Counted from the first letter of the stretch, positions 1 through 11,946 are shown. The stretch is 64,000 nt of DNA from Pseudorasbora parva (GCF_024679245.1 NC_090179.1:8743327-8807326), one strand, 5' to 3'. The notes: a model not told the origin generated them from the letters alone. Numbers and translations are program-made.

Positions 1-24
1 CAAACAAACAAACAAACAAACAAA
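1..24. repeat. (CAAA)n microsatellite
   Basis: Six perfect CAAA units open the window. The array may extend to the left of the window. Confidence 0.9.
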
Positions 25-391
25 TCATATACAGTGAGTTCCATTTTCTGTGGACTAAAATGCTTTGTTAATGAGAGATGTCTAAAAGGAGAATGACCAG
101 ATAGGTTAAAGCAGGAAAGAAGCTGTTGGCCTTATTTACGGACATCGCTGGAGAATCAGAGGAAGCTGGTAAATGTGTAATGCTTCCTTCCTGTATGAGT
201 TAATGTCTAGAAATGTTTAAAAAAAAAAAAAAAAAAACTCATCAGATCCAGAGGGTGAGATGGGGTCTCATCCCGTGGCAAGTGATCAATGTGCTTCTCA
301 CATCTGCAAATGCTAAGCCATATCGCAAACGTGGTTGGATTTTTTTTTTAACCTTTTTTTGCTCACTGAATCCTCATGTACATACGCTCTA

Positions 392-598
392 CACTGTAAA
401 AAAACACATCTAAATTTTTTAAGTTGGCCAAATTGAATTCCTGTGATTTAAATTGCATCGATTCACAGAATTTCAATTTGGCCAACTGAAAAATGTATTA
501 ATTCACAGAATTTCAGTTCGGCCAACTGAAAAATTTAGATGTGATCAGTCACTAGAAAATTTTCAATTAGAGCAATTTTTTTTTTTTTTTTTACAGTG
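392..598. mobile_element. short TIR element (MITE) with TA target duplication
   Basis: A 207-bp unit begins CACTGTAAAAAAA and ends with the inverted counterpart TTTTTTTACAGTG, with TA on both sides (390-391 and 599-600). The inside holds three related copies of a motif around ttggccaa and gaattt. There is no coding capacity. The TA flank points to a Tc1/mariner-type mobiliser, but the internal sequence does not identify the family. Confidence 0.7.
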
Positions 599-600
599 TA

Positions 601-1190
601 TACATCAAGTGAACATCACAAACATTTACAATGTGTAATTTTATATGAAGTACATCCTAATTCACTCTGTTCTTTTCCCTTTTCCGTAACTCTGTGATGT
701 TTATCATGTGCCAGAAATCTTGCCTTGTTGAATCCATGCCAAGAAAAGATAAATCAGGCTGATACCCAGTATCAAAAATATGTGTCTAATAAAGTGCCCA
801 TTGAGTGTAGGCCATCTATCTCAGTAACACCAGTACACTGCCTCAAGAATGTGAGGAATGGGGGAATATTTTCCAAACTATTTATCATAGTTTCGTGTTT
901 GGAATATGCTTGGATACTCTTGAAAAACATTATCATGTTCTCCTTTAAAATGAACCCAAATGAGAAGAAACAGAAAGAGGTCATGCAGCTATAGGGAATT
1001 CATGTTACTTTTGTTTAACAAAATGTAATCCATTTAACACAGCTGTGAATGTATTTTAGTGTTACCTGGCAGCATAATCCAAAACCTAGCTCTGTATTGG
1101 TTTAACACCTTTAAAATATTCTGCAATTATACAGATCACAGAAAACATCAGTGCAGACCTAACAGTTCTACATATATATAGCTATAGTCT
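601..1190. other. unassigned intergenic sequence
   Basis: AT-rich sequence with only short chance reading frames. The longest (725-994) has no recognisable domain and is matched by an equally long antisense frame, as expected of non-coding DNA. Confidence 0.6.
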
Positions 1191-1194
1191 AATG

Positions 1195-1352
1195 TAGGGT
1201 TATTCAAAGCTCCAACCCTAATCAAACTCTCCTAAACATGCTAATCAATGTCTTCAGGATCATTAGAAAATCACAGGTGGGTGTGTTTGTTCAGGGTTGG
1301 AGCTAAACTCTGCAGTGCATTGGCCCTCCAGGGCAAGCTTTGAATAGGCCTG
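1195..1352. mobile_element. small TIR element, probably non-autonomous hAT
   Basis: The ends carry ATTCAAAGCT near 1203 and AGCTTTGAAT near 1337 in inverted orientation. The flanks are near-identical octamers, GTCTAATG on the left and GTCTAATA on the right, compatible with an 8-bp hAT-type target duplication with one mismatch. No coding region. Confidence 0.6.
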
Positions 1353-1360
1353 GTCTAATA

Positions 1361-1606
1361 TTGGGCAGTGGCTCAGTGTTTCATGTAGGTTGTCTACAAA
1401 CCGGAAGGTTGGTTCCACCTGACCAAGTGTCGAGGTGTCCATGAGCAAGACACCCAGCCCCAACTGCTCCCGACGAGCTGGATGGAGCCTTGCATTGCAG
1501 ACACCGCCGTCGGTGTAAGAATGGGTGAATGTGAGGCAATATGTAAAGCGCCTTGGTTGGCCATAGGGTCTGTTGAAAGCACTTTATAAATGAAGTCCAT
1601 TTACCA
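1361..1606 (+). repeat. tRNA-derived SINE
   Basis: The head has an A-box-like segment (agtggctcagtg, about 1365) and a B-box-like segment (ggttggttccacc, about 1408) at tRNA-like spacing. The body follows, then the tail taaagcgccttgg...cactttataaatga, a 3' end shared by many fish SINEs and LINEs. Read as a RNA polymerase III retroposon mobilised by a partner LINE. The subfamily is not resolved. Confidence 0.6.
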
Positions 1607-1639
1607 TAATATATACATTTCAAGGAGCTAGCGTAGGCG

Positions 1640-3290
1640 TGATATGGGCTTGAGGTTTGGGCCTTGTGTTTGAAACCAGCTCATGCAGATGTGAGTCTGT
1701 GAGTGAGATGCCATGCCTCTTAATGTTAAAACCTTTCTGATGCCTTTGGCCTATTGCAAATAAATAAAATAAAATAAAAAGTACCTTCATTAGGGAAAAT
1801 AAATGTGTATTTTTTCAGAATTGGAATTTTTTTTATTCACATTATACACTCACAAACCCCAGTATACATTGCGGTGATACTGAGGCTGGGTAGCATCCAC
1901 GGAAATGGTTACATTATAGATTTTCCATAGCATATGCCCCCTAAATTTGATCTTATGATCATCTCTCAAATGTGCGTGTGTGTGATTCATAGAATGAACG
2001 TACCCACAGAAAACCATCATGCGACTCTCTTTCCAATGTCTTTAAATCGCAGCTAAATTGTAAAAAACATATAAAACAGCACCAGTCATTGTCCAATTTC
2101 TTTAATATACAATAGCTAGCTGCAAGAATTGCTAAGATTTCCAAACTGTGTACATCTGCTCAGACCCTGACGTTGCACTAAGCACTTTTTCTTGTCAAAG
2201 ACAGTTTTTATAAATATAGTGTTGGCATGGATTTTAGTGTATGCACACTCGAAGATTCATCTGTGCATACATGCGGTGAAATGAGTCCCCTGAACTCACT
2301 GTCACTGTCGCGGTAAAATTGATGCAAAAGACCACTTGAAATCGTATTTGAGCATCCAGAGGGTCCAGACATGAGAAGTATCTGTAAAAATCTGATTGGA
2401 GTTGAATTTCAGTCCACCTCCAAATTAGTTAGATATTTGGGATATGCAAAAAAATCTGATTTTTGCTGATCGTCTAAACAGCCAACAAGTCGACACCAAT
2501 ATGACAAAGATTGCTAAATTAAGGCTGTCAAGCCTAATAAAAGCAGACTGCCAGTGGATTATGGGTGTTGAAGTTTTCCTTTTTGGCAAAAGCCAAAACC
2601 TTTTCTCTATTTTTTTCTAGTCAAACACTGATTTCAAGGTTTAATCAAAAGGTTTTATTGAAAGCCCATTTTGCCATTGGTGAATTACCCTTTTAAGGAG
2701 CTTAACTTGTAAAACATGCAGCATGGCCATTCTGTGCAGAGGCGATCCAGCTGAAGTGTATGCCTTGCAGGCCAGTTGGAGGTGAAACATTGTTTAGTCT
2801 GTTTGGCATTGATTTATGTAGACGAAGACCTAACCACCACACAGTAATTTAATTCTAAAAAGTAAGTAATTCACCATATGGAATTATCTGCCGAAGATTA
2901 CATTTCAGAGACTGGGTATTTAAGTGTGGCGTTTTACTGCACTGAAAGTCCAACAAACTTGTGTTGTTTGCAGAAGTATACAACACAAAATAAAGGTTTA
3001 TATGTGTATTTTAAAGTTTACTAAAATGTTGAGTGGGTAATTTCTGTAGTCTGGCCATATTCAAATTCTTGTCTAGTGTGAAACTACTGTGCCATGAGAC
3101 TATCTAAAGTAAGTATATATTTATTTTTTATGTATAAATATACAGGTATTGTCTATTAAATGTATATTTATTTTTTTAAAATGTTTAATTAAAAATGTTT
3201 AATTAATTCAATTAATTTTCTATTTATTTACTTATTTATTTTCTATTTTATTAAATAGAAATCTAAAAATCTATAACACATTAAAGATGT
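1640..3290. other. non-coding intergenic DNA
   Basis: No supported gene. AT-rich sequence with simple tracts such as tttatttatt around 3160-3245. The small frames here lack codon bias or recognisable motifs. Confidence 0.55.
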
Positions 3291-3299
3291 CAACATTAT

Positions 3300-4790
3300 A
3301 AATTAATGAACATATGTGAACGCTGCCATCTGAACCCTGGTGCGCACCAAACAAGCAGACAGAGACCGCTAAAAACATGGGTCTCGGTCTGCTTCCAAAC
3401 CAACTCGGGTGCAGTTCGATTGATATATGAACGCAACACGGACCAAAGATATGTAAACGAACCAAAAACAGGACATAATGTCACAAGATGCGATGCTACA
3501 AGTCAGCTGATTTGACGACGTGGAAAGATTGATTGGTGTAGTTCAAGTTTAAGTTCAAGTTCATTTATTTAATTAGCACATTTAAACAGCCGCTAGACAG
3601 ACCAAAGTGCTTTACAGAGCAAGCATCTAAAAATAAAAGCAGCAAAACATACCTAAGAACATAGAGAACAACTAAGCTAAGATTAAGTATAGAATCAAGA
3701 AGCAAATGTAAAATAATAAGAACAGTCTAAGAATAGAGAATACAAGAATAGATAAGTTTTGACCAGAGACTTAAAAACAGAGAGGTTGGGAGCAGTTCTG
3801 ATCTCCAGAGGCATGGTGTTTAGAGAGATAAACCGGTGCTAGGTTGTGTAAAGATTTGAAGACGAAGAGAAGAATTTTGAAATCTATTCTCTGCCGGACT
3901 GGTAACCAATGTAAAGATCTGAGGATGGGAGAGATATGATCATATTTGCGACAATTATGGATGAGTCTGGCCGTCACATTTTGGACTAATTGAAGATGGG
4001 AGATTTGAGAATCTGATATACCGCAATATAGTGAGTTGCAATAATCCAGTCGACACGTGATGAAAGCATGAACCGCCATTTCCAAAGTTATAGGAGTGAG
4101 AAAGCCTTTGATTTTAGATAGTAAGCGAAGTTGGTAGAAACCAGATGAGAATACAGATGATATGTGTTTATCAAACTTTAAAGACTGGTCAACAAGAACA
4201 CCTAAGTTCCGCACTCCTGTAGATTTAAAGGGAGATAGGTGTAAACTTGGTGTGTCCAAAACGAGTGCAAATGTGGAGCAACGAGGAGGTCATTTGGTCT
4301 GAAGAGCATGTTTCAAAAATGCTAGAAAGAACACACAAAAAGCATACCTGTTTCTTCTCAACGAAGGACCTTTAGTGTTGTCCATTAGTTGGTACAGATG
4401 ACAGAACTGCTGTCTCTTTTGCAGCAGATCTTCGTTTCTGCACAACGGAGAAAATCCTGGTGCTGTTTTGAATGTTTTGAACATTTTATAAGCTCTTTGT
4501 GAGTTCTCAGCAGGTAAAAATATGAACACGCATAAAAGCATGATAAAATGCTGGATTGTGTTTAATCCAGCACACAGCGTTGTTTTGAATGTTCGGTAAG
4601 CAAGCTCCGTCGCAAAATATACGTCATAAAAGCCGACAAATCAGGTTGTGACCGAATCCCTATGTCTTTGGGTCGGTATCTGTAGGTTTGCTGTTAAAAA
4701 TGCCAGTGTGAACGCTAAGCAGACCAGGACATGTTTTGTTTTTGTTTTTTAGGCCGGACCAAACAAACCGAACTACTAAGTGTGAACTAA
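3300..4790. mobile_element. possible Harbinger-type DNA element interrupted by a LINE tail
   Basis: The stretches 3300-3535 and 4270-4790 share vocabulary (gtgtgaacgc, accaaacaaaccgaac) typical of a fish non-autonomous DNA repeat. Reading + at about 4275-4320, one frame gives WSNEEVIWSEEHVSKML, which resembles the Myb-like helix of PIF/Harbinger accessory proteins. The LINE fragment at 3540-4259 sits between the two parts. Ends and target duplication were not resolved, so the extent is approximate. Confidence 0.3.
3540..4259 (-). pseudogene. L2/CR1-like LINE, 3' end of ORF2
   Basis: A minus-strand frame of 162 codons (4259-3771) encodes the C-terminal part of a non-LTR retrotransposon reverse transcriptase. 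It contains RNLGVLVDQSL, RLDYCNSLYCG, LQLVQNVTARL and LHWLPVRQRI, a run of motifs characteristic of fish L2-type ORF2 downstream of the catalytic YADD region. The 3' UTR side (3540-3770) carries the tail caaagtgctttacagag. The copy is 5'-truncated: the endonuclease and the RT core are missing. Confidence 0.8.
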
Positions 4791-5654
4791 ATCATGGGGT
4801 AATTTTCATTTTAAAGTGAATATCCTTAAATGAATAACTACAACAAATTAATATCGCAATACTAACACTTGAACTACTATTACAGTTTTCCTGAATTGCT
4901 AAAACACTAACCCCCTTCTCAATAGCATAAACTAATTTGATGAATAAATCACGTTTCACATAGTCAAGACACCATTTGAAAATCTCATAGGCCTACACTC
5001 TTTTTGGAAAACTCAAAAACATTCTCATTCACTATAACATATTTTGTGACTTATTTTTCAAAACGCTAAACAAGAGGCAAAAGTTATTCACAACTACAAC
5101 ACAGTTGTCATTGTTTAGACATTGACTAAAAACATTTCACACTTAATTCTAATGATGTGACCAAACCAACTGTACACAAATTCAGTTCAGAGTGCCAAAA
5201 ATGACTCAGAATGTTGATATCGACATTGGATGGAAACAATATAAGAGGGACAGGATGAAAGGGGGTGAACCAGGAGGAAGAGGACCAGAAAGGGCAAGGT
5301 GTGGGGAAGGTTCTCAAGGCTGGATCCGGCACACTAGAGCACATTTTCCGGCACATTTCTGGCACATTTTCCCTTTGCCTGGAAAGAGACAGCATTGCCT
5401 GTGATGTCAGGCCGGACCCAATATGATCATGAGGCAGAATTAATCTCTCTGACTTTGATTTTGCAGTTGCACAACTTGTGTGTACTGTAAAATGTTTTTT
5501 TATTTTTTATTTAGAGTTTTCTTTTACCTTTTTGGCTTTTGCAGTTGGGTCAATGCATTAAAGTTTTTCTCAATTGCTAAAACACTAAACTCTACTGTCT
5601 GAACCAAATGCTCAGTTGCCTGAACCCACTGACGGAATCAATCACTCTTTTGAT

Positions 5655-5872
5655 TGTCTCGGGTTACTATTGTAACCCTTGTTCCCTGAGAGGGAACGAG
5701 ACACTGCGTCGTCGAGTAACGACACTAGGGGAACGCCCCCAGCGTAACGGCTCTGAAGTATGAATGAAATCAGCCACCAATCCAATTGGTGCAACGTCAT
5801 GACGTAGTAGGTGACGGTGTACGCGGAAGCTATAAGAAGGCGCCATCTCATACAACCGACAGCCTTTTGCGA
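5655..5872. repeat. DIRS copy 1, left inverted terminal repeat
   Basis: Begins TGTCTCGGGTTACTATTG and matches the reverse complement of 10110-10292 from about 5710 inward. The outermost part is unique to this end. Contains a TATA-like gctataagaagg, also present in the right repeat. Confidence 0.85.
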
Positions 5873-5906
5873 TGACGCGAGCACTCTATGTGAAGGTGCG
5901 GCGACG

Positions 5907-6020
5907 AGACGCAGTGTCTCGTTCCCTCTCAGGGAACAAGGGTTACAATAGTAACCCGAGACATTCCCTATCTCGAGGGAACTCGCACTGCATCGTCGAG
6001 TGACGACACTAGGGGAACGA
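5907..6020. repeat. DIRS copy 1, internal complementary region
   Basis: Positions 5907-5963 are the reverse complement of the outer left terminus. Positions 5964-6020 are the reverse complement of the outer right terminus (ends CTCGAGATAGGGAA at 10292). In the DIRS1 model this segment templates circularisation of the cDNA before integration. Confidence 0.85.
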
Positions 6021-6082
6021 ATACCCACTATGCCATACCGAAACACGCACATCCTGGTGTGAAGCTGACATACCAGGCACAT

Positions 6083-7098
6083 TTAGGATGCGAGCACTCT
6101 AGCACCCAGCGTAGCCGGGAGGTCCAGCTTATAAAATCTAATAAAGGTGTGTGGATTAGCCCAGCCTGCTGCGTCACAAATCTCAATAAGTGAGGCTCCC
6201 AAAAGGAGGGCCACCGAGGAGGCCAAACCCCTCGTAGAGTGAGCCCTCACGGCTATGGGTGAAGGCAGATTGCACACCCGATAAGCCGTGGCTATAGCCT
6301 GAACGATCCAGTTACTAATAATCTGTCTCGCCGCAGGCAACCCTTTCTTAGGGGGGCCAAAGCACACCAAAATCTGGTCCGACTTCCTCCAATGAGCTGA
6401 CCTGTCCAAATAAATTCTCAATGCCCTAACAGGGCAGAGCAGGTGCAGCCTAGCTTCCTCTGCCGTCACGTGAGGCAGAGAATGAAATGCCTGAAGAAAA
6501 ACTGACCCCATCTCCGTAGATGGAACCTTGGGCACATAGCCTGGTCTGGGGTGCAAGATAGCTTTCACCCCACCAGGGGCAAACTCCAAGCAAGTTGGCG
6601 TGACCGCCAAGGCCTGGAGGTCCCCCACTCTCCTCAGAGAAGTGATAGCGAGGAGAAAAGCTACCTTGAGGGTCAGATTTCTCGCCTCAGCCGACTCCAA
6701 TGGTTCAAAGGGGGCCTCAACCAGCTCTTCGAGAACCACTGTCAGGTCCCAGTCTGGGACTCTGGGATGAGCCGCAGGCCTCAACCTCCTAGCCCCACGG
6801 AGGAACCATACTACCAAGTGGTGTCTACCCAGCTGGCCCCCATCTAAAGGCGAGTGGAAAGCCCCTATGGCAGCCACATACACCTTCAGGGTGGACCGGC
6901 GGAGAAACGGTCTTGGAGGAACTCCAGCACTGAGGCCACTGCGCAGTTAACTGGGTCCACCCTCCGTTCTCTACACCAGCTAGTGAAGACATTCCACTTA
7001 AGGCTATACAGTTTCCTTGTAGAGGGAGCCCTAGAGCTGAGAATGGTCTCTATGACCTCTTGTGGCAGGCCATCCTCTAGGTACTGAGCCCCCTCAAG
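6083..7098 (-). pseudogene. DIRS copy 1 tyrosine recombinase (frameshifted)
   Basis: Two minus-strand frames together cover the recombinase. The N-terminal core-binding part (about 7098-6886) contains RAPSTRKLYSLKWNVF. The catalytic part (6883-6083) contains the first Arg in LRRVGDLQAL, the H-x-x-R box in RAHSTRGLASS and the Tyr nucleophile in FIRFYKLD. The reading frame changes at about 6884-6886, so no complete enzyme is encoded. In intact DIRS elements this enzyme integrates the circular cDNA. The recombinase start overlaps the end of the pol frame. Confidence 0.85.
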
Positions 7099-8594
7099 GG
7101 CCAGACCCAGAGGTCCCACAGCTCGGGCCTGGGGTGGAATATCATTCCCCCTGCCTGAGACAGCAGATCCCTCCTCAGAGGGACCTGCCATGGGAGGCCG
7201 TCTAGCAGTGCCACAATGTCGGAGAACCAAGCTCGGGACGGCCACCGGGGTGCTACTAATAGGAGGCTGATGCCCTCCCGGCGGACTTGCTCTAGAACTC
7301 CCGGGAGCAGAACGATCGGGGGAAATGCGTACAGACGCCACCTCGCCCACGTCTGTGTCATGGCATCCAGCCCCAGCGGAGCCGGATGCCTGAGGCCGAA
7401 CCACAGCGGGCAGTGGGTCGTTTCTAGTGATGCAAACAGATCCACTTCCACCGGGCTGAACCTCTTGCACATGGCCTCCAACACCTCGGGGTGGAGCCGC
7501 CACTCCCCGGGCCTCAGCCCCTGCATCGACAGGACGTCCGCTTCTTGGTTCTGGTCCCCTGGGACGTACATCGCTCTGAGAGACGACAGTTTCCCCTGGG
7601 ACCACAGGAGGATCTGATGCGCCAACCTGCATAGTGGGCACGACCTCAGACCCCCCTGGTGATTTAGATACGATACTACTGACATGTTGTCGGATCGCAC
7701 CAGGACATGGTGGCCGTGGAGGTCCGGGAGAAAGCTCCTCAGAGCTTTGTAAACCGCCAACATTTCCAACCAATTTATGTGCCAGGAGGAATGCTGGGGT
7801 CCCCACAGACCTCGCCTGAACCGGCCTTCCATGACCACGCCCCACCCCGTGAGGGAGGCGTCTGTTGAAAGGATTTTCCTGCAACATAACGCTCCTAACA
7901 CTGGCCCTAGGGACAGGAACCTCGGATTTTTCCATATGACTAGGGAACGAAGGCATTTGCGCGTTATCCTGATCATACGGAAAGGTTTTCCCCTCGAGGA
8001 GAAGCCCTTGGTTCCCAGCCACCACTGGAGGGGCCTTATGTATAGCAGGCCAAACGGAATCACGTTGGACGCTGCTGCCATGAGACCCAGCAGTCTCTGG
8101 AACTGCTTCACAGTGCGGCTGTGGCCTAGCTTCATCCCTGAGACCTCCGCCAGTATGGACCCAACCCGTGCGGGAGACATGCTCGCCCGCATCGTGGTCG
8201 AGTCCCATACTACACTGAGGAACGTAGTCCTCTGGGCGGGTACTAACACGCTTTTGCTCGTGTTCAGTCTCAGCCCCAAGCACCTGAGATGGGCTAAAAC
8301 GACATCTTGATGCCGAATCGCCATCTCGCGTGACTGTGCCATTATGAGCCAGTCGTCGATATAATTCAGTACGCGGATGCCCTGGAGCCTCATCGGGGCC
8401 AGAGCTGCATCCATGCACTTGTTAAAGGTGCGAGGGGAAAGAGCTAGACCGAAAGGTAGCACCCGATATTGGTACGCTTCGTCCCCGAAAGCGAACCTCA
8501 GGAACTTCCTGTGGGCAGGGAGGATGGAGACATGAAAATATGCGTCTTTCAGATCTATCGTGACGAACCAGTCCTTGAACTGGATCAGAGTCAC
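7077..8594 (-). pseudogene. DIRS copy 1 reverse transcriptase-RNase H
   Basis: A 505-codon open frame with RT motifs in order: FVTIDLKDAYFHVSI (residues 10-24), LPFGLALSPRTF (46-57), the catalytic YIDDWL and RLLGLM. RNase H follows, with STDASLTGWG, WLEMLAVYKAL and RSDNMSVVSYL, then the DIRS-type tail with DLFAS and LLVAPRWP. The frame opens abruptly at the first catalytic RT motif, only 34 bp from the gag stop. The upstream RT fingers segment seen in copy 2 is therefore missing, and I call it a 5'-deleted pseudogene despite the long open frame. Confidence 0.85.
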
Positions 8595-8627
8595 GATTGC
8601 TTAAATTTTGAACATCTTGAACCTGAG

Positions 8628-10029
8628 CTAGGACCGCTTGCCAGAAGCCTTCTTCGCCTTAAGGACATCTCTTAAATCGCCCTTCGGCTTGGAAGACTTC
8701 TGGCGAGAACGTCGCCTCCTTTGCCAAGCTCCCCCGGGAGGGGCGCGGGAAGCGACGCTCTCTTTTTGCGCCTGTCTGTGAGCGGCTACAGGAGGCCCCT
8801 GGCGGCGAGGGAGATACTGCCGGAAAGCCGCAGACTGCTTCCTCACCTCCTGGAATCTCTCGACGACGCTATTGACTGCGTCGCCGAAGAGACCCACAGG
8901 GGCTATCGGGGAATCCAGAAGAAAGGATTTCTCCTTCTCCTTCATCCCCGATAGGTTTAATCAGACGTGCCTCTCCATGCACACGGGCCGCCTCTTTGGT
9001 GACGCGGAGAGACAAGTCGGTTGCTTTCCACAGCTCAGTAATGTCGTCCAGGGATGGACCATCTCCCTCATCGAGCTCCTTCAGGAGCTCAGCTTGGTAG
9101 GCCTGCAGGACCGCCATGGTGTGCTGGCAACTACCAGCTCTCCCGGCTGCTCGATACGCCCTGCCCACCAGGGACGACGTGACCCTGCATGGCTTGGTGG
9201 GCAGGACAGGGGCTTTTAGGGACGCTGCTGCTTCGGGAGACAGATAGCTCGCTAACGCCTCCTCGACGCGAGGCAGCGCCCCATAGCCAGCCTCAGACGC
9301 ACCCACGACACACCCAAAATCGAGAACTGGGGGGTTCGATAGGCGCGCCGAGTATGGTTTTCCTCAGGATTTACACAACTCGTTATGCAAATCCGGGAAA
9401 AACAGCAAGCCCCTGCGTGGCGGCTGAGCACGCTTCTTGAAGAAGCGTCCGTCCAACCTGCTCACAGGCTGGACTTCCACCTCTTCCTGTGGCCAGTCGA
9501 TGTTAAGTTTGGCCACAGCGCGTGTCAGCACATCCACCAGCTCTTCTTGAGCGGGGGAGTGAAGAGGTGAATTCACCTGCACTCCACCCGCCTCCAGGCT
9601 GAACTGGTCTGACCCCAGTCTGCATCAGCACTGGGTTATCGACCTCGTGGGAAGATGCCGCAGCGCGGGCTTCCTCACGAGGCGGAAGAGTGTCTGAATC
9701 TTCGGACAAGGAGTGGGAAGATGCCTCAGCATGCCTGCCTCCTGTTGCGAGATCCAGTTGTGAGCCCCAGGATCTACGCCACCGCGCTGCCTTAACAGAC
9801 GCGGGACCAGATCCATGGGGCTCGCGAGCCTGGCCGCTTTTGGTGAAAATGGCCAGCCGTGAGCGCAGCACCCGGAGAGGCAGCTTCTCACACTCGCTGC
9901 AGGCGGCACCTCAAGCGCCGCCTGAGCGTGCTGCGCCCCGAGACACTGCACACACAGCTGGTGTGTGTCCGAGCCCGTAATGAAGCGCGGGCACAGGTGC
10001 ACACACCGTCTAAACTGCTCGCTTGCCAT
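8628..10029 (-). pseudogene. DIRS copy 1 gag, multiply frameshifted
   Basis: Likely start at 10029 (MASEQF...). The N-terminus has a Cys/His cluster C9-x3-C13-x12-C26-x2-C29-x4-H34 followed by LGAQHAQAAL, matching the spacing in copy 2. The coding signal then moves through the frames ending at 9503, 9364, 8869 and 8628, so several indels separate the pieces. The last piece includes VGLFGDAVNSVVERF and ends in a Lys/Arg-rich tail like copy 2. The role of DIRS gag is inferred by position, as a particle protein. Confidence 0.75.
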
Positions 10030-10109
10030 GCTTGTAAGTGATATTGGTGACAGAAAACAGTAAATAGACAAACAATATCAACACAGAGCACCTCGCTGAA
10101 GAGCAAAGA

Positions 10110-10292
10110 CTGTCGGTTGTATGAGACGGCGCCTTCTTATAGCTTCCGCGTACGCCGTCACCTACTACGTCATGACGTTGCACCAATCGGATTGGTGGAT
10201 GATTTCATTCATATTTCAGAGCCGTTACGCTGGGGGTGTTCCCCTAGTGTCGTCACTCGACGACGCAGTGCGAGTTCCCTCGAGATAGGGAA
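10110..10292. repeat. DIRS copy 1, right inverted terminal repeat
   Basis: This is the 5' end of the element on the - strand. It mirrors the left repeat through gcgccttcttatagcttccg and ends CGAGATAGGGAA. It should carry the promoter for the minus-strand transcript; the TATA-like ctataagaagg is present. Confidence 0.8.
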
Positions 10293-11315
10293 CCATAAGC
10301 ACTTTTCACCTGTTTAGACACAACTTGCAAACACATTTTCATTGTGATACACACGTGCTGCATAATGGTGAGCACAGGTGACAAAAGTCAAACACAATTA
10401 AAGAACAGATGTCACCACTTGAACACAACAATTCAAAACTGATTACACTTGTCACTAATGATTTGAGGGAACATATAGAGTGAGCCAGTTCAGAAAGCAC
10501 TGGTTTGTGAGGCCCTACAATGGATAGAAATCTGAGAGCGTTACTGTACACAAGTGGCAAACGCATAAGATTTCTGTTTTGTCTTTTTGTAGAAGTGCTA
10601 ATGCACAGTTTTTTTGTTTTACAACATGCATTGAGCCTACAGTGAACAATAAACATTTATTTCTGCAGCTTCATGTCCTGAGCATTGTGTTTTCTATTTT
10701 TCTACGTAGTGTTTAGTGACTTTTCAGTAGTTTTTAATTTTGATTGATTTTGATTTGACAAGCATAGTTCAGTTTTGAGCACTGAACTGGGGACTGTTTT
10801 AAGGTGAAAGCTTTTGTTTTTTTGGTTTGAGGTTTTGTAAATGTAGCTTGAAAATTGGGTTTTGTGTTCACAGTTTAGAGAAAAGGAGAGCAGCTTTCAA
10901 GAAATGTGTCTTAGCAATCGAGAAAAACTGTAGTATGCAAGTGGTGGATATACAGACATTCAGTACTATACAATATTCAGTACAATACTTGCAGTGCATA
11001 CAGTAAACAGTTTTGTAAGTTGTGATTACTATACTTTTTACGTAATTGCAAAATATATACTTTGTTCTGTAACTGCATGCTTTGGATTCTGTGTTGTCTT
11101 TTTTGATGTAGTGTCTAATGTAGTTTGATAACATTTACTCGCTGTATGTATGATCGGAAGGCATTATTTTATTTTGAGCACAGGTAAAATAGTTTTGAGA
11201 CAATCGTTTGATTTTGCCAGAAGAGTCAGATGTTCTCTGAATGTGTTTAAGGTTTTGTGAAAATGGGTGATAGTTTCGAGAAATGTGTTTTAGCAGTTCA
11301 GAAAAACTGTAACTA

Positions 11316-11930
11316 ACAAGAATCTCTGGTTTATCTAATCAGTATGTAATAGCGCTCTAGAGTTGAAAGAATTAGTTCGCTACTCGCTAATCAATAACTG
11401 CTATTATTTTCATACCTCTCTGAGAAGAACTATAGGTTCATAATTAATGTGAATAATACATAATGTATCATTAATTCTAAAATGGAGATCACTAGTAGTA
11501 GAACCCACTAGTAATGATTGTAAGGTTTTGGACAGTAATGATGACTCAAGTGTCTTTCCAAATGAATTACTGATTATTTAGAACAATAATCTAAAATGAG
11601 GATCATGGTAACTCACTAGTAATGACATAAGTATTACCAAATCCTTCATAAGGAATTACTATTACAAATGACAATAGCCTCCCACAAACAATAATTTAAA
11701 ACTCTAATTTGTAATTGAGCCTATAATGAGGTCTTTGCTAGCATTACAGAAACATTTATGCCATTGTGGAATTTGCACAAGCTTTGGCAGTCTCCATTGA
11801 TGAACAAATTAAAGATTTTTTTCTAAATTTCCAATACATTCCAAGAATGGAAGGCGGTTTTATTGCTAATGTGACTAAGCCCTTCCTCTGTGTAATTTCT
11901 GCATCCTAACAGACTCCTCCTCTCTACCTG
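11316..11930. other. AT-rich claudin upstream sequence
   Basis: No gene seen. The motif actagtaatga recurs several times between 11490 and 11630, suggesting a local degenerate repeat. Confidence 0.5.
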
Positions 11931-11938
11931 GTCTGGGA

Positions 11939-11946
11939 TATAAAGG
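11939..11946 (+). promoter_or_regulatory. TATA-like box of the claudin gene
   Basis: TATAAAGG lies 143 bp upstream of the claudin ATG. A start about 25-30 bp downstream would give a 5' UTR of roughly 110 bp if there is no 5' intron. Its use is inferred from position. Confidence 0.45.

Larger units (their letters stand above)
5655..10292 (-). mobile_element. DIRS-like tyrosine-recombinase retrotransposon, copy 1
   Basis: A 4638-bp element in - orientation. Inverted terminal repeats occupy about 5655-5872 and 10110-10292. Next to the left repeat is an internal complementary region (about 5907-6020) that is the reverse complement of the two outer ends joined together (junction at 5963/5964). 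In the - direction the order is gag remnant, RT-RNase H, then tyrosine recombinase, which is the DIRS order. There are no LTRs and no obvious target duplication, as expected of recombinase-mediated insertion. Frames are broken in gag and in the recombinase, and the start of pol is deleted, so this copy is inactive. Confidence 0.9.
4880..11312. mobile_element. TIR DNA element split by DIRS copy 1
   Basis: The outer ends are TTACAGTTTTCCTGAATTGC (from 4880) and the inverted relative ending GTTCAGAAAAACTGTAA (11312), with CTA on both sides as a possible 3-bp target duplication. Related TIR-like motifs recur inside at 5562-5591 and 10908-10933, suggesting a second nested or tandem copy. The host sequence is 4880-5654 plus 10293-11312; the rest is the DIRS insertion. 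Frames at 5192-5404 and 10339-10656 show no transposase motifs. Superfamily uncertain. Confidence 0.5.

Noticed and set aside
6886..8418. 510-codon minus-strand frame in DIRS copy 1
   Set aside because: Most of it overlaps the RT-RNase H frame and lacks motifs. Only its last 70 or so codons are recombinase sequence.
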